From NCBI GenBank assembly GCA_022818135.1, contig JAFMSR010000009.1, positions 22,289,159 to 22,353,158 of the forward strand: a stretch of DNA of 64,000 nt, given 5' to 3'. The notes under the pieces were generated by a model that saw nothing but the letters and a program-made list of their open reading frames with translations, was not told the DNA's origin and searched no databases. A program made the position numbers and the translations under genes. Shown one piece after another: positions 34,545-44,339 of this stretch; the stretch's first letter is position 1; each line of letters begins with the position of its first letter. The stretch comes from Saxidomus purpurata (taxonomy: Eukaryota; Mollusca; Bivalvia; Venerida; Veneridae).

Positions 34545-35268
34545 AAATAAGGCCAAAATTAAAAATAGGTTTGTTTGCTATCTCCCGACCGACCCGCTAA
34601 AATGCTGCGCTCCAAATATTTTTATTGGCCCAAGCCGGTCAAAGTTTTTTTTTAATGTTTTTTTTTTATCATGTTGTCATGGAAATTCGAGGATGACACA
34701 AATGAAGAAGATAGTTAGAATTGTATATTTCATTTTTGTGTCACCCTTTCGGAGGAAAGGCAACACAATGTCATAGGGATCGCTTTCTCTGTCGGTCCGT
34801 CACATAAACTTAACGTTGGCTAAAACTTTGCCATTTCTTAAATTGTGTAGGTCAAGGTCAAGTTTGACAGAGTTATGCCCCTTTTTGTACTTGGAGTTTG
34901 ACTATATATTTCCCATTTCTTAAGATTTCTTCATCAAACTTTCAAATTGTATTGCTTATAACAAAAGCGTGGTGATGCTGCCGAAATATAGGTCAATGTC
35001 ATATTTGACAGAGTTATGCCCCTTTTTGTACTGACAAAGCGTAAGATAGCGACACAAGTGTTCTACTGAAAACCCATCTAGTTATTCTTTTATTCATCCA
35101 TACAGATTTGTATTATTTTTACATAAAAAGTGTTCTGTATGAAACAATCACATAAAGTATTGTTGTTGTTTTTTCAAATAAAAAAATTGCCTACCTACCT
35201 ACCTACCCAACTTCAAAAAGTAGGGTTGGGAGACAGCAAATATAGACTTTTTTTAATGTGGCCTAATG
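34545..35268. mobile_element. Inverted-ended element carrying a nested insertion
   Basis: The left end (GGTTTGTTTGCTATCTCCCG, about 34567-34586) and right end (GGGTTGGGAGACAGCAAATA, about 35222-35241) are diverged inverted copies. GGCCAAAATTAAAAA (34551) and its counterpart TTTTTTTAATGTGGCC (35249) extend the match outward. Just inside are CCGACCGACCCGC at the left and (CCTA)n CCTACCTACC (35190-35206) at the right. Element 34725-35085 sits within it. Confidence 0.5.
34725..35085 (+). mobile_element. Nested interspersed element (same family as 15371-15800)
   Basis: It starts TTTTTGTGTCACCCTTTCGG. CGGTCCGTCACATAAACTTA and two internal repeats (GACAGAGTTATGCCCC at about 34867 and 35009) follow. 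It ends GCGACACAAGTGTTCTACTG (35050-35069), a phrase that also closes a fragment at 36857-36876. Confidence 0.6.
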
Positions 35269-35300
35269 CACCCCAAACTTATTTAGGTACATGTACTTAG

Positions 35301-35376
35301 GTCTCAGCCAGCTACATACCTCACTCTCTTTATGTGGGAACGTCTTCAGTTTTTTACTGAGGATGAAATATTATAA
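35301..35376 (+). CDS. Candidate terminal exon that continues 34335-34459 in frame
   Basis: After ATGTACTTAG (ending 35300) the first base g completes the AG left by the exon ending at 34459. The frame then reads RSQPATYLTLFMWERLQ and FFTEDEIL to TAA at 35374-35376. The acceptor has a weak pyrimidine tract. The frame match and amphipathic, exon-like composition are the only support. Confidence 0.25.
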
Positions 35377-35423
35377 CTATGTCAGGGTAATTATAAATAA
35401 CTGCTGAAATATGTACATCTTAA

Positions 35424-35590
35424 AGCTGCTCGTGTACAGTTTCTGGTGAAAAATATATTTCTCTAAAATGATACAGTTAAACATAGAATGTAAAAGTAAT
35501 GACTAGAATCAACCACATAAGCAAATAAGTAGGTAGAACATGTAAATGTTGACGAGCTTGGTTTTACGACACCGCTTCACTATGACTTTT
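35424..35590. repeat. Dispersed repeat shared with 19830-19965
   Basis: GTAAAAGTAATGACTAGAATC and ACGACACCGCTTCACTATG match the block at 19846-19960 in order. The left edge carries TAAAGCTGCTCGTGTACAG. Confidence 0.5.
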
Positions 35591-35689
35591 TTGTGTGTTT
35601 ATACTGGAATTTCAAAAGCGTTTGTATTTTTATAATTTGGTAGCGTATACTCTCAAGCATACAAAATGATAAACTTTACAGGCGTTTAT

Positions 35690-35830
35690 ACTGGAACATT
35701 TTTATTGGGTTGCCCTTTCGGAGAAAAGGCGATACATAGGGATCTCTTTGTTCGTCTGCCCGTCTGTCCGTCTGTCACAGAAACTTAATGTTGGTTGTAA
35801 CTTTGCCATTTCTTAATTAATTTACAACAC
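35690..35830 (+). mobile_element. 5' fragment of the 15371/34725 element family
   Basis: GCCCTTTCGGAGAAAAGGCGA (35712) and the leader CGTCTGCCCGTCTGTCCGTC (35753-35772) match the family start. The element is cut off after TTGCCATTTCTTAA. Confidence 0.55.
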
Positions 35831-35898
35831 ATTTTGGGTTATTTTGTGAAATGCTAGACCCCGAAAAAGATAAACATGGCAAAAAGCCAATTGATTTT

Positions 35899-36765
35899 AG
35901 CTTATCTGGCTTTGCAAGGATGAGCTTTTCTAATGGATAATTGACCGTCGTCTGTCAACATTTTGATTCAAATGACATCTCCTCTGAAACCACTGGGCAA
36001 ATGTTGAAGAAAATATGCAGGGATGTTCCTTGCAAGACGCTCTACCAAAATTGTTCAAAGAATTCCATTCCTTGCAGAACTCTGGTTGCTCTGGCGAAAA
36101 ATAGGAAAAGCTTTAAAAATCTGCTTCTCTGAAACCACTAGGCGTATAGATTAGATATTTGGCTTGTAGCATTTCCTAGTGGACCTCTACCATGATTGTT
36201 CAAATTGTGACCCTCCGATCAAAATTGACCCCGCCCAGGGGTCACTAACAATGGTTTTACATAGGCTATATAGGAAAAACCTTTCAAAATCTTGCTCTCT
36301 GAAACCACAGGGCCTTGAGCTGAGATATTTGGATTGTAGCATTGCCTAGTTGACATCTACCAAGTTTGTTCAAATCATGACCCCTGGGTCAAACTGACCC
36401 AGCCTGTCTCTTGATTTTACATAGGAAAAACTTTAAAAGTATTCTTCTCAGAGCCTGGAACTTAGATGTTTAGCATGTAGCATTGCCCTGTGGACCTTTA
36501 CCAAGATTGTTCAAATCATGACCCCAAGGCGACAATTAACCCTCCCGAGAGGGGGGCGGGTCACTTGATTTCGTATAGGCTTATATATGAAAACCCTAAA
36601 AAAAAACCAAGGCCCACAGGCAGAGCTTAGATATTTGGAATGTAACTAAGCATTGTGTAGTGGACATCTACGAATTATGTTAAAATTATGATTCCTTGTA
36701 TTATTTGCAATTGATATACTAGTACAGGTGAGCGATATAGGGCCATCTTAGCCCTCGTGTTTATT
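35899..36765 (+). mobile_element. Hairpin-ended family, near-complete copy
   Basis: It opens with AGCTTATCTGG..GGATGAGC (35899-35924), a diverged 5' hairpin. GACCGTCGTCTGTCAAC and three or four monomers of about 145-165 bp follow. It closes with GGTGAGCGATATAGGGCCAT and AGCCCTCGTGTTT (36728-36763), where GGGC/GCCC forms the 3' hairpin. Confidence 0.65.
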
Positions 36766-37640
36766 ATGATAACAGGTTCTTTGGAAAGATATTTCTTGAA
36801 CAGTTGAGCAAATGTTGTCATGTAAACGTTTTGGTTATTCTGAAAAACTGTAATAGGGCGACACAAGTGTTCTACTGAGCACCATTTTATTTGAATTTAT
36901 GTTCCAAAATACATTAATTTATACAGTTTGAAGAACTTTATTTTTCTCCAAATTTTGAGAGTGAGCAGCTTTTAACCCTGAGAAAATACTTTTTTTCCGA
37001 AATGACCCAATTTTAGGTTGACTGAGAACTGTTCTCTGTGCTTTAAAACATTTTCAGTTCCTTTTATGCAAAAGTAATATTGCAATTTTCTAGACATTTT
37101 CATAATTGTATCACTCATCACTTTGACTGTGTTGACCTTAAATTGTGAAAAAAAGGGAAAATTCACCCATACTTTGTCAAAGCTAGAAATTTGTCAATTA
37201 GAAGAATGATATATTTCAAAATTTCAAAGTATATGTTTGTCATTTATTGTTTTGGGTGGTAGCAACATTGCTACTCAGACAATATTCATATAAGACAAGA
37301 TTGCAAAAGGAAAAGCATGTTGTCTGAAGCCTGGTACTGCCGTCTTCCAAATAACAGAAGCAATATTGTTCTATTGTAAAGAATGTGCAAACATCTTTAA
37401 ATGCATTATCATCAATGTAAATATTTATTAAACAAACTACTCCTAGCTAAAAGCTACAAATTGCACTCAGGGTAAAAATAACAGTTGCCATGACAACGCA
37501 GTTATACAGATGAATGTTTGAAAAAATGAAGTCAAAGTAATAGGTTGATTTAATTATGGTAATGACCAAAGAATAGTGTTGAGCACAAATTGTTTCTTTT
37601 TGTTGTTGTTTTTTATATATATATATTTTATTTTGCTAAG
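36766..37640. other. Mostly unrecognised; short tail of the 34725 family at 36857
   Basis: GGCGACACAAGTGTTCTACTG at 36856-36876 matches the 3' end of the element at 35085. The rest is AT-rich without recognised elements. Confidence 0.4.
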
Positions 37641-37727
37641 GCTATGGACAATTTGAAAATCAAAGTGCTGAAAGTACAGAGAATGTTTAGATTGAAACAA
37701 GAACTGTTTGATGAGCTATCAGTATAA
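37641..37727 (+). CDS. Candidate terminal exon, 28 residues plus stop
   Basis: A T-rich tract and acceptor TTTTGCTAAG end at 37640. The frame then reads AMDNLKIKVLKVQRMF and RLKQELFDELSV to TAA (37725-37727), and AATAAA follows at 37749-37754. The charged, helical reading and the nearby poly(A) signal suggest the last exon of a gene. It would need an upstream exon ending in phase 0, which was not found. The product is not recognised. Confidence 0.3.
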   Translation, partial: AMDNLKIKVLKVQRMFRLKQELFDELSV

Positions 37728-37952
37728 TCTACTTACAGCAGAAATGGTAATAAATGACTAAACTATTACAGACAAAATTTGATATTCTTTCCTAAAGTAA
37801 TTGTAGGAAATTAGGCCTAAAATTAGTCTGTTTCCTGTTACCCTACCGACACTCCTTTTTTAACCCCGACCCAAATTTTGTTATGACCCTGAAAACATAA
37901 CTTGAACATTTTCATGGAATTTGGTGTTGTCTGTGTTCAAATAACATTTTTA

Positions 37953-38770
37953 GCTTGGCTTTTCGAAGAAAAGGGGAGCTATCCTACTCACCTCGGCGTC
38001 GGCGTTGGTGTCACACCTTGGTTAAGTTTTTCGTACCACCCCACTTTATTTCAAAACTATTAGAGGTATGGCTTTGAAACTTACAATACTTGTTAATCAT
38101 TATAACCTCCATCTACAGACAAAAGTTCATAATTCTGTCAAGGTTTTTGACAGAATTATGACCCTTTTTTGACTTAGAAAGTGTATTGAGCTTGGTTAAG
38201 TTTTTCGTACCATCTCACTTTATTTCAAAACCATTAGAAGTATTGCTTTGAAACTAACCATACTTGTTAACCATCATGACCTACATCAAAAGATAAGAGT
38301 ACATAACTCTGTCAAGGTTTTTGACAGAATTATGCCCCTTTTTTAATTAGAAAATACATTGAATATGGGTAAAATCCACCTATTGCCTTAACCCTTTGAG
38401 ACATTGCTTTGAAAATTTGAATGCTTGTTTACATCATTACACCCATCTGTAGGCAAGAGAAGGTAACTCTGTCAGTAATTCTGTCAAGGATTTATTTGAA
38501 ATATTGCCCTTTTTGACTTAGAAACTCTTCATTCTTGTCCACTTGTTTACTTAACCATTTGAGAAATTACTTTGAAAGTTGGAGTACTTATGTACCATCA
38601 TGAGACCTATCTGTAAGCAAGAGAAGATAATTCTGTGAAAATGTTTCTTGATTTGTATTTAGAAATTCCTAGTTAAAGTCTTGTGTGCCCGTAAATGTCA
38701 AAGTTTTGTTTTATTGGCAAGCACTAAAAAAGTCGAGCGCGCTGTCCTACTGACAACTCTTGTTTATTGA
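37953..38770 (+). mobile_element. Interspersed element, GCGCGCTGTC-ended family, copy 1
   Basis: It opens with TAGCTTGGCTTTTCGAAGAA, whose CTTTTCG/CGAAGAAAAG forms a hairpin. CACCTCGGCGTCGGCG and internal repeats of about 180 bp follow (GGTTAAGTTTTTCGTACCA at 38020 and 38195). It ends AAAGTCGAGCGCGCTGTCC..GACAACTCTTGTTT (38729-38765). A full second copy is at 52850-53580. Confidence 0.7.
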
Positions 38771-38934
38771 TTTCTTACATCAATTTTACATCAAAGACCT
38801 AGTAATAGCTGAATACTGGTATGGGTACCCATGGAATTACAAGTTCACATTAGAAAAAATCCTTACCTACCGACCCATCTTTTTTCAGCATGTTACAAGA
38901 AACAGACATAATTTTTAAGCAGGTTTTTTTTTTA

Positions 38935-39800
38935 AAAATACTGCTTATTAGAATGGCGATGTCGTATGTCAGGCGAACGGGCGCGCGGGCGGGCGTCAAA
39001 CATTGGTTTCCGTTCGATAACTTTAGTTAGGAGTGACCAATTGCAATGAAACTTGGTTAGTAGGTAGCTTGCATAGAGACGCAGCTTGGTATTGCATTTC
39101 GGGTTACTAGGGTCAAGGTCAAGGTCACTGTTACTAAAAATAGAAAAACGGTTTCCGCTTTTTAAATTTTTTTAAGCAAACAAATATTTTTTCGGGGTCA
39201 AGGTCACTAGGGTCAAGGTCAAGGTTAGTGTTACAAAAAATAGAGTTTATTAATTTTTAATTTTTAGATTGTTTAAGCAAAAAAATGTTTTGGTTAAGGT
39301 CTTTAGGGTCAAGGTCAAGGTCAATGTTACTATAAATAGATTTTTATTTATTTTTAGTTATAAGGTTGTTTTAAGCAAAAAAACTAAATTTTTGGGTCAA
39401 GGTCACTAGGGTCAAGGTCACTGTTACTTAAAAAAGATTTTTTTTTAGTTTTTAAATTGTTTTAAGCAAAAACGTTTTTTGGGGGGTCAAGGTCACTAGG
39501 GTCAAGGTTAGTGTTACTAAATATATATTTTTATTTATTTTTAGTTTTTAGATTGTTTTACGCAAAAACAATTTTTTGGGTCAAGGTCACTAGGGTCAAG
39601 GTCACTTTTACCTAAAAACATATTTTTTTTTAGTTTTTAAATTGTAACAAAAAATGTTTGGGGTCAAGGTCACTAGGTCAAGGTCGAGGTCACTGTTACT
39701 AAAATAGGAGGAGTCAAGGGGATATTTTTTTTTTAATTTTACAATTTCTACAGGCGCGTTTAAATCTGCTTTGGTGGCATTGCTGCGTCTTCTTGTTAAG
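38935..39800 (+). mobile_element. Interspersed element with TCAAGGTCA-rich tandem core
   Basis: The leader is GGCGAACGGGCGCGCGGGCG (38972-38991). A core from about 39110 to 39700 follows, whose units of roughly 85-100 bp pair GGGTCAAGGTCACTAGGGTC with an AT-rich TTTTTAGTTTTTAAATTG half. The right end is CTACAGGCGCGTTTAAATC..GCTGCGTCTTCTTGTTAAG (39748-39800). Confidence 0.7.
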
Positions 39801-39889
39801 TCCTTATAACCACATTGTATCTTCATAATTTTAATAGATAACATGTAATGATTGTTCTCACGGGACAAAGCCAACCATTTGTAAGCTAT

Positions 39890-40450
39890 TTGGATGAACT
39901 TTTAGGATCTTGTTTTGACCATCGTCAGTCTTCAACATTTTATCTTTCAAAGACATCTCTGAAACCATTTGACCAATCTTGATGAAACTTATCTGGGGTG
40001 TTCTGTGATTAAAGCTTTACTTAAGATGTTACATGTAGAAGGATTTCATTACATGCAGAACATTTATTACTATTACAACAAAAATGAAAAACTATAAATA
40101 TCTTCTTGAAACTGCAACACCCAGAGCTTAGGCATTTAGTCTGTTGGAGTTTCTAGTAGACCTCTATCAAGTTTTTCATTATGATCATACCCATGGTGCA
40201 AAAACTGTCCCCATGCCGGGTCATATGTTTTATTGCTTAACAAAGATATATGAAAAACTTTAAAAAGAAATCAGAAAAGGCAAATATATATTAACTGTAT
40301 TGCAATGTGTAGTGGACCTTTATCAAATTTCTTCAAGTCTTACCCCTTGGGCAAAAATTGGCCCAGCCTCGTGGTCATATGGTTTACATACACAAATATA
40401 TATAACAAATCTTTTTGCGAATAAGGGCAAGGTGATGAGCTTATGTATTT
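39890..40450 (+). mobile_element. Fragment of a tandem-core element
   Basis: TTGACCATCGTCAGTCTTCAAC at 39915, GAAACCATTTGACCAATCTT and two monomer-like phrases (TAGTAGACCTCTATCAAG, TAGTGGACCTTTATCAAA) match the hairpin-ended family's interior. Neither end is clear. Confidence 0.45.
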
Positions 40451-41790
40451 GATAATTTATTCTACAGAATGATGTAGTTTATTGGTCAATCAAAGATTAA
40501 TAGCAATTTACATTGGGTTTGTATTGACAAATCGTGTACAGCAAGTTTTTTAGCTCATCTGATCACTTGTGCTCATTGTGAGCTTTTGTGACCTCCCACC
40601 GTCCCTTGACAATGGTCCGTTTAAATCTTGTGAAAATCTGCTCGACCAATTTTAACCAAACTTCACAGGAATGTTCCTTAGGTGACCCTCTTCAAAGATT
40701 GTTCAAATGAAGTTGTTCCAATAAGAACCATGGTTACTATGGCAACAAATGTATAAATACTTTGAAAATTTTCTTTGCAGAAACTGGAAGGCCAAAAGCT
40801 TATATAATTTGCATGTAGCATAATCTAGTGGGCCTCTGCCAAGATAGTTTAGATCATGATACATTTGTAAAAATTGACCCGCCTTGGCGGGGTGGGGGCG
40901 AGGGGTCACTTGATTTTACATATGCTTATATAGTAAATAATTAAAAATGTTCTCAAAATTCACAACGCACAGAGATAATTAGATATTTGTATGTAAAGCA
41001 TCATGTCACCTCTACCAATATTGTTTAAATCATGACCCCTCGGTCAAAATTGACCACGCCTAGAGGACACTTGAATTAACGTAGGTTTCTATATGGTAAA
41101 CTTTAAAATTCTTGTTCTCTGAAACCACAAGGCACAGAGCTTAAATATTTGGCATGTTTCGCATTGCCTAGTGGACCTGTATCAAGATTGTTCAAATCAT
41201 GACTCCTTGGTATAAATTGACCCTGCCCCTTGGGTCAATTGATTTTATGTAGGCTTATATTAAAGGCCTTAGACATCTTTTTCTTAAAAACTACAAGACC
41301 TAGAGCTTAGATATTTGGTTTATAGCATTGTCTAGTGGAACTCTACCAATATTCTTCAAATAATGCCCCTGCTGAAAATTGACCACATCCACGGGGTCGA
41401 CTGGTTTTCATATAGACTTATATGGGAAAAGCTTTTAAAACCTTAAGCAAAACCACAATATCTTTAGCTTAGATATTTAGTGTGTAGCATTGTCTAGTGG
41501 GCTTCTACCAAGCGTGGTCACATCTTGTCCCCAGGGTCAAAATTGACCATGCTTTGGCGGGTCACTTGGTTTAGGGAAAAAAATATCTGGAAAAATACAA
41601 GGCCTAGTGCTTAGATATTTAATATGTACCATTGTCTAGTTAACCTCTATTAAGATTGTTCAAATTCTGTCCCTGAGGTCAATATTGGCCTCGCCCCGAG
41701 GGACACTTGATTGTGCATAGACTAGATAGGAAAGCCTTTAAAAACATTTTCTCCAATACCACAAAGCCAAGAGCTTAGATATTTGGTATA

Positions 41791-42544
41791 TACCGTATAT
41801 CGGGGTTTTTTCGCGTACATCAAATTTCGCGATTTCGGTCCTGTGTTAATTTTAGCGTATCTAATTTAAAAAAGTTGATTTTGATTTTCGCGTTTTTTCC
41901 TTAAGGGCGAAATTTATCATGACGCCGTTTTATAAATAAAGGGAAATCAGTGTGACATTGCTATAACCGGTATCCCGAACTGCTCCGGTTGTTTTATTTG
42001 TTTGCTAAAATAAACAATAAATGGTAAAATATCATGTATGTTCATTGCATAAATGGTATTTATGGCGCATCGATAATGACTTTCGCACTTTCGCGGATAT
42101 AGTTTTTACAGGTTTCAACTGTTTTGATGCTCAATTATATTTAGCGGTTAGTATTTAACACCTGTCCTGATATTGCTTTCAAGTAAATAACAGACACCTT
42201 ATTTAATATGATAATTATACAGTTCATGTTAGATAATGTGCTATTCGTGTTATAACGTGTAAACAAATAGGGATTAGGTCAAGTATCATACATATACCAT
42301 AGCCATAATATAGTGCCCTACCAGTGTTCCTACATATACATGCTATTATTGCAACTCTCGATATTGATTATGATATCAAACATTACAGGGTATTAATTTT
42401 ATGCTTACACCAGTATGCAAACTGGTTGTAGAAATATCGTATTAATGTTGTTCAACATTTTCGCTGATTCTAAAGTTCACGATTTTCTCTGCTCGCGAAT
42501 ATAGCGAAAATTAGACACACGCGAAAAAACCCCGATATACGGTA
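41791..42544. mobile_element. Non-autonomous DNA transposon with perfect 26-bp terminal inverted repeats
   Basis: 41791-41816 (TACCGTATATCGGGG..CGCGT) is the exact reverse complement of 42519-42544. The outermost TA on each side fits a TA target duplication, which would restore the host monomer phrase TTGGTATA-TA-GTATTGTC. Sub-terminal CGCGAT/TCGCG words add to the ends. The 750-bp body has no long open frame, so it is a MITE-like or internally deleted copy of the Tc1/mariner type (inferred from TA only). Confidence 0.85.
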
Positions 42545-42639
42545 GTATTGTCTTGTGGTCCTCAGCCAAGTTTGTTTAATTCATACCCCTTGTGTCAAAA
42601 TGGACCGCGCTCTCAGTCCAATAAGTTCCTATAAACAAT

Positions 42640-43330
42640 CTATATGCTTATAGCAACCACTGGTTTCCTTAGCAACCAGTGACTTAATTCCTTATCAACC
42701 AGTGACCTAGTGATTTCCTTGGCAGCCACAGTCTGTGCTAGGAACAAGTGAGATCCCTTGCAACAAGTCAGTCACCAGTGACTTCTTTAGCAACAATTCA
42801 GTCCCATAGCAACCATAGAGTTGACTTACCCTAGCATACAGTGACTTCCTTAGTAACCAGTGACGTCCCTCGAACCAGTTACTTCTTTAGCAACAATTCA
42901 GTCCCATAGCAACCATTGAGTTTCCCAAGCAACAAATGACTTCCATTGCAACCAATGCACCTTAATAACCAGTGGCTTTCTTAGCAAACAATGGCTTCCT
43001 TAGCAACCAGTGACTTCTTTAGCCATAATATAGTGCCCTAGCAATCATTGAGTTCCCTAGCAACAAGTGACTTCCTTAGCAACCACTTTTCCTTAATAAC
43101 TAGAGACTTCCTTAGCAACTAATGGCTAACTTACCAACCAGTGACTTTCTTAGCAAGCTTTAGCCTCTTCTTGCCACTAGTCACATCCATAGCAACCATG
43201 GACTTCCCCTGGCACCTGGTTACCTTTATCAACCATTGACTTCTCTAGCAACCAGTGACTTTCACTAGCAGCAAGTGACTTCCTTAGCAACTACTGACTT
43301 CTTTTAGCAACAAATGATATCCTTAAGTAA
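42640..43330 (+). repeat. Degenerate AGCAACCAGTGACTTCCTT minisatellite
   Basis: More than twenty diverged units of about 20-30 bp (AGCAACCAGTGAC, AGCAACAATTCAGTCCCAT and similar) lie head to tail. The same unit, directly followed by the same 3' element end, occurs at 62385-62460. Confidence 0.75.
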
Positions 43331-43647
43331 ATGCACTGGTAATCAGGTGAGCGATATAGGGTCATCGTGGCCCTCTTGCTTGAATGATGAATTCCTACAT
43401 AAAAACCTCTATTTACTTAATGTACAAAATTACTAGTGTGGGCGCTACCATTATTGAGTTTTGCCTTAACCATTCCGTATAGGAACGGGTATGTAACTCT
43501 AGACTAAGTTTTTCTAGGCTTTTGACATTTATAAACGTTTATCCAAGTTTGTACACAAATTGTGAATACGGCAAAAAGGAAAGATATGTTTACTGTTTGT
43601 ATAATACACATCTACATCAAAAATATTCATACCTGATGATGAATCAA

Positions 43648-44106
43648 AAACTTAAAGCGACTGCACTCCAGATGGACAAGTTACTCTAAAAAAAGAAAAT
43701 TTTCAATTTCAAGAAAACAATTGTCATTACTGTATCAGGGGCATTGTATTATGATAACGTGACAAGTTTTCTAACAAAAGAAACAATTAAAATGTGTTGT
43801 TTTGCTTACTTTTATTGTAGAAAATATCACCCCGTGACTAACGGGGTGGGCTCTTTGGTATACCAATATTTTTAACTCGCATCAAATCAGCTGACTCCGT
43901 AGTGTAGTAGGTTAAGCCGCTGTAAATTTTTTGTAAGCGCAAAGATCCGAGTTCAAAACCTGGCTCGGGTAAAAAAAAAAATTTCTACCTTTATTTTTAG
44001 CTCTTACACAAAGAAAATAATCTTGATGCTGACAAATTGAATATATATTGATTTTACCAAAAAATTAAAATTTACTAAGAATTTGGAGTGCAGTCGCTTT
44101 AAGTTT
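43648..44106. mobile_element. Element with exact 23-bp terminal inverted repeats enclosing a tRNA-like sequence
   Basis: 43648-43670 (AAACTTAAAGCGACTGCACT..) is the exact reverse complement of 44084-44106. TTAA lies near each outer edge (43652-43655 and 44099-44102), so the target could be TTAA with AGCGACTGCACTCCA as the true terminus. The interior has no open frame but carries a tRNA-like segment at 43886-43975. Confidence 0.8.
43886..43980 (+). mobile_element. tRNA-like sequence with A-rich tail inside the TIR element
   Basis: TGACTCCGTAGTGTAGTAGG (A-box region) and GATCCGAGTTCAAAACC (B-box region) are followed by a run of 11 A. This resembles the minus-strand tRNA-like copies at 10745-10870 and 59410-59545. 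The folded tRNA is incomplete. Confidence 0.5.
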
Positions 44107-44339
44107 AATATTAACATTTTGCAACTACCGAAAACTCAATCCTAGTTGAATTTTTTTTATTTGATGCAACTATGCAAAAAGCTTAGATTATATTAGTAGA
44201 TCTATTATCAGATTCTGTCTATAAAAATTACAAAATATATCATGGCAGCTGACACCGAAAAAGTGCGATATGCATGTGTTTTATGATCACAATATTTGAA
44301 TCGATCTATCACGGAGACTGGCTGTCATAACATATGGTC

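Larger units (their letters stand above)
40553..43380 (+). mobile_element. Hairpin-ended family, large composite copy
   Basis: The 5' hairpin GCTCA..TGAGC spans 40553-40582. Monomers of about 143-166 bp follow to about 42600 (GAGCTTAGATATTT phrases at 41139, 41305, 41467, 41610 and 41772). A different core, the AGCAACCAGTGACTTCC minisatellite, runs from about 42640 to 43330. The 3' end is CAGGTGAGCGATATAGGGTC..GTGGCCCTCTTGC (43344-43378), with AGGGTCA/TGGCCCT as the hairpin. A DNA transposon is nested at 41791-42544. Confidence 0.65.

Noticed and set aside
42640..43330. CRISPR-like array of short repeats
   Set aside because: Units are adjacent and diverged with no unique spacers of constant length, in a eukaryotic mobile element.
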